Positions 1-11,479 of a stretch of DNA of 64,000 bases are shown in pieces. The position numbers were made by a program, and so were the translations under genes. Under the pieces are notes generated by a model. That model searched no databases. It saw only the letters and a list, made by a program, of their open reading frames with translations, and was not told the origin of the DNA. Location: contig JAIQDT010003577.1 of assembly GCA_021521415.1 (NCBI GenBank), positions 247,801 through 311,800 of the forward strand. The letters are read 5' to 3'. Numbering within the stretch: position 1 is the first letter of the stretch; each line of letters opens with the position of its first letter. This DNA is from Bidens hawaiensis. Lineage: Eukaryota; Streptophyta; Magnoliopsida; Asterales; Asteraceae.

Positions 1-35
1 TAAAGTAACCAAACAAGGAACCAAAGAATTAAGGA

Positions 36-529
36 AAATTGGATTTTAATAATCTCAACTTTGAAAATAGTTGTCACTGGTCTCAAATTTTATACTATTT
101 GTTTTCATTGGACCTCTGTTAAAAAAATTTAATGACGTTAAGTTTTTTCCAAATTTCAAATTGATGTTTTAAGACTTTTGATCGGAATGAGAATACGAAT
201 CGATTGATGTAAAATTTAACTCGAAACGGCGCTTCAAACAACTTGTTTTTTGTTAATTAAAAGTTTTAACACCGGAATTGGAGCATCCTTTAGTCATTTC
301 TTTAGTCGTTTGGACCACCGTTTGGGGTAACTTTTACATCAATCGACTTGTATTCTCATTCCGATCAAAAGCCAAAAAATATTAGTTTGAAATTTGAAAA
401 AAAAAACTTGACGTCAACGGGGTCCAATGAAAACAAATAGTGTGAAAGTTGGGACCACTGACAACTATTTTCAAAGTTTAGACTATTATCGGCCAACAGC
501 ATTAAGTTATGATTATTAAAATCCAATTT
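36..529. mobile_element. Foldback MITE with long inverted arms
   Basis: The left arm (about 36-230) and right arm (about 305-529) are imperfect reverse complements over roughly 200 bp. Shared blocks include AAATTGGATTTTAATAATC at the outer ends, TTTGAAAATAGTTGTCA, CTATTTGTTTTCATTGGACC and TTTTGATCGGAATGAGAATAC. The right arm has an extra segment of about 30 bp near 481-510. A loop of about 70 bp separates the arms. There is no coding capacity, so this is a non-autonomous foldback DNA transposon. No clear target duplication was found, so the superfamily is not assigned. Confidence 0.8.
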
Positions 530-582
530 GCCAATAATTAAAAAATCTAGTGAGAGTTCAACTCGTAAAAATCATTCTTCTT

Positions 583-669
583 CTAAGGCTAAAATCCTAG
601 ATGAAGAACCGCAAACATTTCACATAAGGCTAAAATCCTAGAAGAAGAAACTGCAAACATTTCACATAT
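583..669. repeat. Two-copy tandem repeat, about 42 bp
   Basis: The block running from AAGGCTAAAATCCTAGA to GCAAACATTTCACAT occurs twice in direct succession with a few differences. It runs into the exon-like frame described next. The unit is not placed so that both copies share one open frame. Confidence 0.75.
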
Positions 670-839
670 AAATGAAGATGACTATGCTCTCTGTCTTGGT
701 GAGGATTGGAATGTAGCTAAGAGATTGATCAGCAGACATCAGGTTGATTTTGGACAAGAAGCAAAGCTTCTCGAGGAAGCAAACAAATCAGTTTCCAAGA
801 AGAAGACCAGGCCTTTCGTTTACGGGTTAGTTTTAGATT
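630..839 (+). pseudogene. Exon-like open stretch, unrecognised
   Basis: One frame stays open from about 630 and reads a charged, protein-like sequence containing EDDYALCLGEDWNVAKRL and LLEEANKSVSKKKTRPFVYG. It reaches a possible donor (GG|GTTAGT) near 839. No start codon or neighbouring exons could be connected and the family is not recognised. It may be a captured or degenerate exon. The call rests on residue composition and the donor-like end only. Confidence 0.3.
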
Positions 840-849
840 ATATAAAGTT

Positions 850-2480
850 ATAAACTAAGCATTAGTACTATTATAACCGGATAAGATGACAGTTAACAAC
901 AGTCTCATTGATGATTGTTTGGTAGTTATAACCGGTGCCAAAAATAACCGTCATTTAAGCTTGTTCTAGATTTGTATATATAGGTGATTCCCGACAATAC
1001 TATGGGCACCAGTATTAGTCAAAGATTCTGATTAATATACATCAAGGATCTTACTCGTGATCCTTGATATTCGTTTGATCATTTTCAAATCACATTTACT
1101 CATGGCTTCTTCATCCTTGAACACCAGGCCCACGGCCCCATATAAAGCTCGGCCGCTGTCTCACTCTGACGGGGCCAGAAATTTTTTAAGAAAAAATTAT
1201 ATGTGTAAAGAAAGAAATGTTTATGTATGTGTCTGGGTTTATATAAAGGGCCTAAAATTTAGTCGGTCCAAATAAAAACAATATAATGGATTTGAGTCTT
1301 CTAAGTTTTAGTAGTACAGTGATAAATTGGGCTACCAATTTGTTTAATTAATAATCGGGCCTAAGTACTGGATGAATGAACCGGCCCAATTTTCGTTATC
1401 CATGATGGTAATCGGAAATTCAAGAGTCACGAGGGTCGAGGAGCACTCGTCTTTAAAAAAAATTACAAGGCTCAATTTTCATACTCGTCTTGGAAACTTT
1501 AAATCTTGTAGACGGAGCAGTTAAACACGTAACTAGTAATACTAATATGACCGATCGATCATACAGGTTAAATTGATTTTACTGTTGACATGTTTTCAAA
1601 ATTCATATACAATCGTCACTGTAGTGTCACAGATAATTGATTTACTGTATAAACTCCATGCAGTCATGCATTGGATGTAATTATCTATATCTATATTACA
1701 TTATAGACAACTTTTGTCTCCCTCAATTCTCTCTCATAAGACGCCCTAACATTCAATGTCTCCAGCGTATTCTTAATATTTTCCGGCGAATTCAATTCAA
1801 CGCCGACTGTTGGCACTAATTTCATCAATTGAAACGTTAAATCAATTGAAGACGTATCTTCAATTATCGTTCCCCCTTACAAATATAACCACAGCTCCTT
1901 CAATAACCAGGGCTCCTTCTATGCCCACAACCGATAAATGATTGAAGGTAATCTTACGTTTCATACAACCGATTGTTAGGGTTATTTGAAATTAGTATGT
2001 AATCTATGTTTATTTGCTCATGTTTCAGAAGATTGTATTTGCCAACCTTCAATTGCAATCAAGCTATGGTGGAATCCTAATCAATTCCTTTTAATTCATG
2101 TTTGTTTGTTTATTTAGGTGTATGGTTTAGGGTTACTATCATCAACAATTTAGATTCTCTGTTGCAACTTTTTTGGCGTGTCCGGCTTAACTGCAGGTTC
2201 TTTCTTCGACCTTTTCTTCGCTTGTTGTTTTGTGTTTTTTGGATGTTTATATTGTAATCTTCACTTAGGTTTCTACAGATTGTCGTTTTCGGTCGGGTCA
2301 CAGCCTTGGTTAATGATTTAAATAAGGTACCATTGATGCTAACCTACCTTTTTTTGGGTGTCATGTTGATATACTATATTAAATTCTGGTTTTGGATGAT
2401 AGTTTTTGGGTTTCAGTTGTTTATATGTAGTGGTGTTATGCTGATTTGAGAATAACTAAACAAAAAGTGTTATATTTGTC
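850..2480. other. AT-rich intergenic stretch
   Basis: Nothing convincing is coded here. The short open frames are broken by stops and show no family signature. The stretch from about 1,700 to 2,330 is pyrimidine- and T-rich, like a plant promoter, leader or intron, and would fit upstream of the exon-like series that follows. This is inference. Confidence 0.4.
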
Positions 2481-3404
2481 AATACTGAAGCTGGTGAAGG
2501 TGAAGATGGGCGTATGAAATTTGCAATTGGCATTGGGACACTTCTTCAGGTCATAATATTGTTCACGCTACTTTTATTATTTTATAAATTCATAATGTTT
2601 GTTCATATAATAATAATATGCTTTGATAATAAGAAGAATGCTCACTAACAGAATGACACATTTGTTCATGTTCGTCAATTTGTTAAATAAACTAACTTCT
2701 CGCTGAACATTCAATTATTTTATAGACCTAAGTCTAACCCATATGTTATTATTGTTATTATTATTCTGTTTACACTTACTTTTCTAGACCATTTGAAGAA
2801 AAACATAGACGTTATTTTGATTTTCAAAGGAGAACTGGTGATTTACCTGCTCAAAAGGAGGTTAGTTTGTTACTCTTTACAAATTGTTGTTATATTTTAA
2901 CTTTTTAATCATAACATCATCATGTTGCTTTTTTATATTTTTCTAAAGAGCACCTTTGACTTAAACATATGACAGGGTGAAGAGGTTGACTATATAGGTG
3001 CACTTCACCGTGATGGCTCGGTTCTCATGTCTGTTACTCTGGATCAACTAAAGGTTAGTTATCCTTTTTAAAAATGTTAATTTGTTTTAATCATAATATC
3101 ATATATATTCTTTATAAATCCTTATTTTATCCGGTCACCCGAGCTTTTTTATAAATCATTAGCTGCAAAACTTGTGCTCGGTATGCCATTTAAGGTCAGT
3201 TCAAGTTTACTCTCTGTTACATTTATTTATAAAATCTTATCAATATTTGTTAGCTCAGAATATTTGGTGTTTTCTTTATTTAGGATCTTACGGTCAATGC
3301 CGATTTTGGATATGTCGGTCGTGCTCCCGGAAAGATTGATCTTTATGCTGGAAAGGTACGCAACTACTGTATTGTATTTTAACAATTCAGTTGTTTTACA
3401 ATGA

Positions 3405-3665
3405 TGAAACTAAAAAGATGAAACTGAAACTAAACCAACAACAAAACGAACTGAAACTAAACCAAAAACCAAAACAATCAAAATCAAAATTGAAACCGAT
3501 AGAAATATGAAACCGGAAAAACGAAACTTGAACTGAAACAAAACCGAATACGTTGAAACCAAACTTAAATGAAACTAAAAGACTTAAAGCAAACTCAAAC
3601 CAAAAACCGAATAAACTGTAACTGGACAGAAACAAAACAAAAAACCTGAATCCAACACCCAAAAA
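3405..3665. repeat. Degenerate AAAC-rich simple repeat
   Basis: About 260 bp consist of variants of AAACTGAAAC, AAACCAAAAC and AAACCGA. The complementary strand gives a long open frame rich in Phe, Ser and Gly only because of this composition. It lies inside an intron-like gap between two exon-like segments. Confidence 0.75.
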
Positions 3666-3680
3666 ACTGACAATAAATCT

Positions 3681-3740
3681 GGTATGTTGATATTATATTA
3701 CTAGCGGGATTTGGTTGTATGTTGATATTATATTACTAGC
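3681..3740. repeat. Direct duplication of a 24-bp acceptor-like block
   Basis: GTATGTTGATATTATATTAC followed by TAGC occurs at about 3,681-3,704 and again at about 3,717-3,740. Both copies end in an AG acceptor-like site, and the second sits directly before the GGMESMSN exon-like segment. Confidence 0.7.
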
Positions 3741-4289
3741 CTGGTGGTATGGAAAGCATGTCTAATTTCCCTAAATATATTGCAAAAGCAAGGTAAAGAT
3801 CTTTTCATTCTTCTGTTTGTTTAAAATTAAGGGTTCTTGAAACTTATAAATAAGTAAATAGCCATCATTTTGCCTGTCTCAAGATGAAAACCCTCAATAA
3901 TTGATAACAAAGCTGATGACTTGGCAAAGGTGACATGTCCTAAGCTAATCTACACCATTCAAAGTCAAGTTTATAAAAATCATTTAATGTCTTTTTTTTT
4001 TGAAAAAAAAAAATTGATGCTGCAAAAGCTTCTCTGATATGTGTTGGCATAGGTTAGTTGCTTTTATTGAGGGCGAAATGGAACAATTTTAAGATTTGTG
4101 AAAAGGAGACAGCGAAAAGCTTTCTCTAACGAAGGCAACCATGCTGTGATTTTGACAACTCTCAACAACCAAATAGCTGCACCAACAGGTCCACAGACTA
4201 CAAGCATTTCTTAAGTTTTAAATAGCGCTTAAAAAACTCACGGCTAGCTTGAAATTGGATTGTTTGTAAACGAGACAAGCCGACTCCCT

Positions 4290-4435
4290 TTGTAACCAGT
4301 CCAAGGGTTTGTAAAGGAGGAAGTCAACAGTTGACCTGCAAAAAAAGATGGCATGTTCAAGGGTTTGTAAACAGTCCAAGGGTGGCATGTTCAGGACCTG
4401 CAAGAAAGGAGGAAAGTCAACAGTTGACCAAGAAT
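4290..4435. repeat. Imperfect local repeats around GTCAACAGTTGACC
   Basis: The phrases CAAGGGTTTGTAAA, GGCATGTTCA and AAGTCAACAGTTGACC each recur two or three times within about 150 bp. GTCAACAGTTGACC is itself almost palindromic. The open frame on the other strand is a by-product. No function is visible. Confidence 0.6.
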
Positions 4436-4984
4436 CTAAAAAGCGTCGAAATGGTAAAACAGGTAGTTAAGTTGATTTTAGACTACACATTTAATTTCAA
4501 GGTATAAGAGAACCTTTGATCACCGATAGCTTTTAATGGGACTATATATCCCTTGACATCTTATAAGCCTACTTGACTACTTACTTATGATCTCTTAAAC
4601 TTTTTTTTTATACTATGTAATGGCAAAAGATATTATTGTATTGTTTACTTATGTTATAGTTAAGTTAGTTTTTTGTTCATTTTGTTTGCCTTCGTTTTGT
4701 TTTAGATATTCTGCCTTTTCTTTCATTAGATTTGTTTATAAAATGTTTTAATAATTAAAAGTTAGTCAAGTGTATGCTTACCTTGCAAATTCTCTGGTGT
4801 TGATGTTAAAGACTTATTACCCTCTTTGTTTCGTTATTCACTCTTTGTTTCGTTATTCTTATTTTTACTTAGCCTACACTAGCATGTGTTGCATTAACCT
4901 ATAGCAAACTACCATACTATCACAAACTGTAACGACACCATCAAATTTATGTCGCGCCTTTGTCGGGAACCTTACTCATACCGA

Positions 4985-5034
4985 CCTAATCCTCGTGGTG
5001 TCCCGCTGCAACGCGCTGACACATCTACTAGTGT
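4985..5034 (+). mobile_element. Possible Helitron 3' terminus
   Basis: A GC-rich, hairpin-prone segment (CCCGCTGCAACGCGCTGA) is followed 10 nt later by CTAG and then T. That is the arrangement of a Helitron 3' end. The matching 5' TC terminus was not found with confidence, so the extent of the element is unknown. Confidence 0.4.
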
Positions 5035-5309
5035 ATATTAATTCACTTGGAAATTTTCTCTCTTTACAGGAATTAGGTGAGGTTTGAATTAGTTTTTTTT
5101 TATAGGTTTGGCTTTGTTAGAAATATACATTTTAAGCCATAAACTGTGAATCATACATAACGAACATTGAAGAAAACGCATCCCACTGTTCTTTCCGTAA
5201 CTATAAACTAAATGCAAAAGTTCACCTAATTTGAATGATATCTAGTTGTTTATAACTTTCTATAAGCTGAGATATAAAGTTTTTGTGCCTTTATTGTAGG
5301 AGTTCATAT

Positions 5310-6064
5310 TAGGGGTGTTCATCATATCAAATAATGAATTATTCGGCTTATTCAGCTCGGAATTTTCAAATTAGAAAATTTTGGGACCCCATTCGGTTTG
5401 AGCCAATCATAATTAGAGATATTGCAATCCGATCTAAATCTATCTGAATTTAATTTGGACCGTATTTGGATAGATCCAAGTGATCTGATTAAGCTAGATA
5501 ACAGTTTTTTTTTTTATAATTTTTGGTTCCTGTTTCTTAACTTTCGGCTCCTAACATTAATTTTACTAGTTTAAAATCACAACAAACATTATGCAAAACC
5601 GGAAAATACTAAGCAGTCTTGAAAACAAATTCAAGTTCAAACTTCAAAAAACAAAGTCTAAATAAATCCATCATAATTCGTAAAAATTTAAAAAAAAACA
5701 CAACCTTCATGATCCAACAAGCACACCAACATGCTCCTTATCCCCTCAAGCAAACCAACATGCTCCTTATCCCCTCGATCTATAGATTTCTCATCTCTAC
5801 AAAAAGAAAAATAAGAACAAATAAATAGACAAACAGGTGTGAAATTTTCAATGGGCCGTGTCATATCCTACTAAAAACATGTTATACACTTATTCGGGTT
5901 AAACAGAATGATCCGCATTTTTAAATTTTCAAATACGAATCCGAGCCGAACATCCAAATAACTAATTTCGATTCGGATCGATCATACTATCCGAATAAAA
6001 ATTCGGATCAGTTTATTTCAGTTTCGGTTGTTGTTCAAATTTTCAGTTTTCTTGAACGCCCCTA
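5310..6064. mobile_element. hAT-like MITE (TAGGGGTG family)
   Basis: The left end TAGGGGTGTTCATC is mirrored by the right end GAACGCCCCTA. The interior has inverted blocks rich in CGGATC and TTCGG. The family resemblance is to the elements at 10,198 and 54,903. The flanking 8 bp (GTTCATAT and GATAAAAT) match poorly, so the limits are approximate. No coding capacity. Confidence 0.5.
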
Positions 6065-6513
6065 GATAAAATGTTAATAATTTTGGCTAAAGAAACATGT
6101 AAAAATGTTCAGTGTGTAAAACATGCTGAAAACCACCCAAAGTATGCAAGTAAAGCCTCCTTAACCATAGTATAAAAATCTTGAAAAGCTATATGAAATA
6201 ATCAATACATTAATTATTATTAATACCATAATATTGTGACACTAGTTATCTAAAATTTGGAATAGGTTTTATATTTATTGGTTTGGAGACTAGATCAAAG
6301 CAAAGGCCAAAGGAAGACATTGTTAATGTTGCCCTAACAGAGACTACAACTCATTGGCTAACTACAATTTCAATGACCTCTTAAACATAAATTAGCCAAA
6401 TTCCTTTTAAGCTAGATGAATAGCGACCTATCAAACCTCTTTCCTTAGCTCTTCAGCCTGTTGTTTGAAAGATAATAAAGCAACGATGCTAACATGTAGA
6501 CGACTTACCCTGT

Positions 6514-7559
6514 TTAGAGAGCATGAACTTCCACAGATCCAAAGTCGTAGAGTTTAACCAAGCTAGGACGATAAGTCATTATCGAATCGATGCTGGCCCA
6601 ATGCAAATTTGAGTGTAGAACAGTATTCGTGTTAAGACAATACGCCAGCAGTTCATTTGTTGATTGAACTTGGACCATCAAAATACCAGTACCTTTTAAA
6701 CCATCAGTGAGACACAAGAGTCTCCTCCACCCGCTTGACGGAAGAATAGGGTTTTCTATAGTTATCTCTTTACACCAAGATGCATCCTTCATCACCCAAA
6801 CCTCCAATCCTAACGAACCCCAAGAAACCCGACCCAACCTACCTTTCAGAACTCCCAACATTTGCATAGATTCTCCCGGTGGTCCCGGAGGGGATGGACA
6901 TAACTCAAATGTCTCCTTATTCAAATCAAAATCATAAACCCGGCCATCATCAAGCCAATAGACATGACTATTCACATATACACCAGGTTCTGGATACCCC
7001 GCAAAGTTAAAGCGGGAATTAGGGGTTTGTCCCAAAACTCTCCGTTCAGGCGTACCAAGAGTGTAAACCTCGATTTCAGCCATGTAAACCTCTGGTACTA
7101 TATCATATGCATCTGAGCATAATACACTACCACAGAGCAACATCACTTTATATTCCCCTGCCGTTGATACTCCGAAACCATAACGTACCACACCCTTCAA
7201 TCGTGGTTTAGGAAGATTGATGTATCCTTCCATGACAGGATTTAATATGTAGAAGTCATCCAATCCGTGAGTGCAGCAGACCAAACCATTCACAAAAGAT
7301 TTTTACGAGCACAAAATTTAAGACTAATGCCCATGACTGGATTCCACTGGCCCATATCATGATCTACCCACACTAGACTTCCTGGCCAAGTGGTGTGCTC
7401 ATGAACCATCAGTGCCTCATGCGATCTGGAGAGATGAAGACCAACAAAGTAAGGATCGGAAAGAAGATCCCACCACTTTGTGCACACACACTTGCAACGC
7501 ATGACCGGAAGTCTGGATAAAACCTCCAGGATGAGATTTTCTGGTAAGGCGTCATCCAT
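6514..7559 (-). pseudogene. F-box protein gene with internal frameshift
   Basis: Two overlapping frames on the minus strand together read as one F-box protein of the type with an F-box-associated C-terminal region. Such proteins are substrate receptors of SCF ubiquitin ligases. The N-terminal frame, best started at the Met of MDDALPENLILEVLSRLP (7,559), holds an F-box. Its usual loop between LP and RCKCVC is shortened, giving LPVMRCKCVCTKWWDLL. It stops at 7,290. The second frame continues with NGLVCCTHGLDDFYILNP, a typical F-box-associated start, to HAL-stop at 6,514. The break lies beside an A/T homopolymer near 7,299-7,310. It may be a real pseudogene, a sequencing error or a missed intron. 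The shortened F-box supports decay. Confidence 0.75.
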
Positions 7560-7679
7560 TGACTGATGCAGCCGAGAAACCATAACTAGGGTTTGGTTTT
7601 TGTGGATGAAGCGTGCGTCTGCCAATAAACTGATGTATTCTACAGTTTTTAAACCGCTACATGTGGTTTTATATAACAC

Positions 7680-8195
7680 TCACTCACTCACTCTTAAAAA
7701 AAATAAAGGTAATGGTCTTGAATAATATAAAAAAGTTCACAAGAAGATTATTATTATTAAAAATATATAAAGGTAATGTCCCGACCCATGATGCAAGACA
7801 CGATCATGTTTACTCACACGTTGAATTTATTCATATAACAGTCTTCTTATTTTAAAGCTTTATTCATCTTTGTTCTTTATGTTCTTTGATGCTTGATCCA
7901 CTCAATTGATCCCTATCACATAGACGTGTTAGAACATGGTCCTGGTCATTTTCATATGAAGCCAAACTTTAAAACATGAGAGTTTATAAAACTGTAATTA
8001 TTCATTTATGAAACTTGTTGTCCGCTTACATATCTCTTTATTGTAATTGAATCCTTGTGATTACTATTAATTATTATTATTATTATCAAAAAACAAAAAA
8101 TAATAATTTATAAGATTGACGCGCAATCCGGGTTGAGATTGTGACTTCTTGACCAATGATATGAAGCTAAACTTTCAACATGCAGCCTAATGTTG
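7680..8195. other. AT-rich intergenic stretch
   Basis: No gene, terminal repeat or recognisable site was seen apart from short A- and T-runs and an ATT-rich patch near 8,068-8,085. It would hold the promoter of the F-box gene, but no convincing TATA box could be singled out. Confidence 0.4.
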
Positions 8196-8202
8196 TTGAC
8201 CC

Positions 8203-8550
8203 AGACGGATCAAACAGTCATATCAAGCGAACTTATCAAACAAACGAACACGAGATTTGGGGTGACAACCCTCGACTCCTTTCATATAACCAAACGAACA
8301 TAACTTCACGAACATACAAGGAGAAGAGACCTCTCTTGACTCACACAAATAAAACTAATAATCTATACCCTATTTATAGACCTACTAAACTTGTTATTCA
8401 AGACAAACCCAACTTGGAAAACAAAACAAACTTATTCTAGAATAATCCATACTATTCTTACCATACTAAACAATTATTAATATAAAAATTAACAAAACAA
8501 ACCCCGAACTTTAATCACTTAACAAATCAAGATTAAATCTTCATTCACCC
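8203..8550. repeat. Direct repeat A flanking a copia fragment, possible LTR
   Basis: This block is repeated in the same orientation at about 9,767-10,091. Shared segments include GGGGTGACAACCCTCGACTC, CTTATTCTAGAATAATCCAT and ACAAATCAAGATTAAATCTTC. The two copies flank coding remnants of a copia element, so they behave like its LTRs. No primer-binding site was found next to the right-hand copy. Confidence 0.6.
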
Positions 8551-8592
8551 ATTTAATCTTGAATTGTATTTCTTATTGCATTTTTTCCTCCT

Positions 8593-9757
8593 TTACAACT
8601 GACTATAGCATACTTGCTTCACCGATTCTTCAAACTTAACATCCGTTCCTTCCGTACTTAACTTTGAAGCCATATTGCCATTTTCTTTCTCAACTCGATT
8701 ATTCTCATCAATTCGTTCTTGACCAATACTTTCACAAACTCCAAACATATCATTTGGAATTGTTCCAAACCGAATATCCCTCACTTCCATAATCGGTTTC
8801 ACATCATAACTTTCTCTTTTCATCTTCAAAGTTGTTAAGATTACAACACACATGAAGCTTGATGTTGTACGTCATATTCAGATTTCTCTGAACCTTCATC
8901 AACAATCTCTCATTCTGGATCATATAGCCTCAAAATCCCGTTGGCTATTTCAATCTTACATCCTTCTTCATTCAACTTACCCAAGCTAAGAAGATTGGTA
9001 TTCAACTTAGGCATATAGAAAACATCACAAAACATTTTCTTTTCACCAATCTTACCACAGTCACATTACATTTACCTTTGATTTCGATCTCGGATCCATC
9101 ACCAAACTTCACTTGACCCAAAACTCGTTCATCCAAGGTAGTAAAAAACTCTTTCTTTCCTGACATATGATGACTTGCACCATTGTCTAAGTACCACGTT
9201 CCTTCATTCTTTTCATTTTTTCAAACATACCAGAAATAACCTTTTCTTCATTTAAACTTATTATCTTCATTGAACAAACTACCATAAACAAAGAAGGATC
9301 AACATCATCTTCTTTCTTTGTCAAATTCACATCATCATTCCCTTTGCTTGGTTCTTTACATTCATTCGAGTAGTGCCCAATCTTATCACAGTTGTAGCAC
9401 GTTACATACTTCCTTCTATCTTCCCATTCTTCAGGGTTTATTTTTCGGTATTCACCCCGTTCATCATTCTTACGTTCACCATTCCATTTTGGGTTCCCTC
9501 TTCCTCGTTCGTTGTATCTTCCATGGTCTCTACCACGTCCTCGGTAGTTTTCAACTTTCTTTTCGGTTTGAGTGAACATGAGCTGACTTTGGGATGAACT
9601 TTCATTCACATTCTTGAACTTGTTTATTTCTTCATATGCCTTTAAATGTCCAACCACATCTTCAAAAGCCATTGTTTCAATGTCTACGAGTAGCTCCATC
9701 AAAGAAACAACAGATAAATATTTATCTGGCATAGAGTTCAAGAATTTTCATACCAAA
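8593..9757 (-). pseudogene. Ty1/copia gag-integrase fragment, internally deleted
   Basis: Read on the minus strand, the fragment starts inside gag (MPDKYLSVVSLMELL and FEDVVGHLKAYEE). It runs through an Arg/Gly-rich tract to a CCHC zinc knuckle, CYNCDKIGHYSNEC. After a frame break near 9,187 it enters the start of integrase (TWYLDNGASHHMSGK, then VKFGDGSEIEIKGK) down to about 9,060. A Lys/Glu-rich frame at 8,593-8,853 resembles the linker between integrase and reverse transcriptase. The integrase core, reverse transcriptase and RNase H are absent. The gag is related to that of the larger copia element at 14-23 kb (compare MGFEDVVGRLRAYEE), so the two may belong to related families. Confidence 0.8.
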
Positions 9758-9766
9758 ACATCTTAA

Positions 9767-10091
9767 CGGGTCAAACAATCATATCAAACGAACTTATCAG
9801 ACAAACGAACATGAGATATTGGGGTGACAACCCTCGACTCTTTTCATATAACCAAACGAACATAATTTCACGAACATACAAGAGAAGAGACCTCTCTTAA
9901 CTCAAACAAGTAAAACTAATAATCTAGACCTACTAACTTGTAATCCAAGACAAACATAACTTGAAAAACATGACAAACTTATTCTAGAATAATCCATAAT
10001 ATACTTACCATACTAAACATAAATTTATATAAAACTTAACATAACAAACCCCGATCTTTAATCACTCAACAAATCAAGATTAAATCTTCAA
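9767..10091. repeat. Direct repeat B, partner of the block at 8,203
   Basis: Same orientation and sequence family as the block at 8,203-8,550, with small indels. Similarity ends at AAATCTTCA on the right. If it is the 5' LTR of a minus-strand element, then the leader, primer-binding site and gag start have been deleted, because gag coding abuts it directly. Confidence 0.6.
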
Positions 10092-10197
10092 ATGTTTGTT
10101 TATTTTTATACTAGGGTTGGAGAGTGAGTATTGAAATAAAAACGAACAAAAAAACAATTCAGGGTTACGGAGCTTGGTTTGACCCAAAAATACTACC

Positions 10198-10390
10198 TAG
10201 GGGTGCAAACGAGCCGAGCACGACTAGGCTCGAGCTCGACTCGTTTAACTTACATAGAGCTTGAGCTCGAGCTTGGCTCATTTAGAGCTCTATTTCCAAA
10301 GCTCGAGCTCGGCCCGTGGGTAGATTTTCAAGCTCGAGCTTGGCTCGGGCTCGGCTTGTTTACCATTTGTAATTTATTTTTTAAATAATA

Positions 10391-10441
<51 letters not shown>

Positions 10442-10722
10442 TGTATAAAATAATATATATTATTTAGTTATTTTTATTTATTTTTTATAGCACTATATAT
10501 ATATATATTAAATATATATTTCAAGAAATTATATAAATGGCATGCTCGTTTAGACTCACGAGCCAGCTCGAGCTCGATAAGTGAAGCTGAGGCTTGGGCT
10601 CGTTTATTAAACGAGCTTACTTTTAGGCTCGACCTTGGGCTCGATTACACTCGGCTCCTTCGAGCTTTTTGGCGAGCCGATCTCGAGTAGCTCACAGGCA
10701 GCTCGGCTCGTTTTCACCCCTA
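10198..10722. mobile_element. hAT-like MITE with 8-bp target duplication
   Basis: The ends TAGGGGTGCAAACGAGCC and GGCTCGTTTTCACCCCTA are inverted repeats. Long inverted arms rich in GCTCGAGCTCG fold toward an AT-rich centre. The flanks ATACTACC (10,190-10,197) and ATACTATC (10,723-10,730) differ at one position and fit an 8-bp hAT target duplication. There is no transposase. The AT centre includes a TA microsatellite at about 10,391-10,439. Confidence 0.85.
10391..10439. repeat. (TA)n microsatellite
   Basis: An almost pure TA dinucleotide run in the centre of the hAT-like MITE. Confidence 0.95.
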
Positions 10723-11479
10723 ATACTATCCCGGGGTTTCAAAGTCCGGTTTTATGTGAAAAAGGACAAAAGGCCATTAACACATACGTTTCTGTTAAAA
10801 ACTCTAAAAACACCATTTGTGAAATGCAATGATTTTTACACCTTTCGTGAAAATGGTCCTAAAACATCATTTTTGAAAAACAAAATGATAAAATCAGATA
10901 TCATGTACCTTTACATAACTAAACACACGTAAATGTTTGATTACTTTTTTATGGCTTTTTAATTTTTTTTATTTCTTTTTTGTCACATGTGGGATTTGAA
11001 CATTAACAACTTGAAAAACAAAACTTTATACAACACTTCCGTATTACTAGGCCCAAGACCCTTTGATAAGTATTTAATTAGTTTAACTTAATTCATTAAT
11101 GTCTAGAACAATTAGTTATTTACATTAACAACACTAATGAATAGCCTCACCAAAGTATGGAGGGCAATAGCTATATTTCTAACTCATGTTCTTTTCTTTT
11201 CTGATTACTTCCGGAATGCAAAATTTATATAAAGTTTAATACATGTTACGAGTAAGGATTAGGGTAAGACTATCGATGGCAATGGGATAGGATTTCGTTT
11301 GAACAACCCTAATTTCAAACCTTTGAAGAAGATCACAACCACGATCTTTGTTACGTACCAATTTTCCTACATATATGGAGGAGATCGATTTGACTGATGT
11401 GAAGATCAAAGTAATATTTTAAATTTAATTTTTTTTTTTTGACCTCTGTGAAGAACAATATTGTTGAAAATAGTTCCAA

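Larger units (their letters stand above)
2495..3795 (+). pseudogene. Series of exon-like segments, unrecognised gene remnant
   Basis: Several short open segments are bounded by plausible AG...GT sites. They include GEGEDGRMKFAIGIGTLLQ (to about 2,549), PFEEKHRRYFDFQRRTGDL (about 2,790-2,859), GEEVDYIGALHRDGSVLMSV (about 2,976-3,053), DLTVNADFGYVGRAPGKIDL (about 3,283-3,355) and GGMESMSNFPKYIAKAR (about 3,740-3,791). They have coding-like composition, but the first two cannot be joined in phase and no start or stop was found. I do not recognise the protein. Either a gene with missed exons or a decayed or captured fragment would fit. Confidence 0.35.

Noticed and set aside
3396..3662. 88-codon Phe/Ser-rich minus-strand frame
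   Set aside because: A product of the AAAC-rich simple repeat, not a gene.
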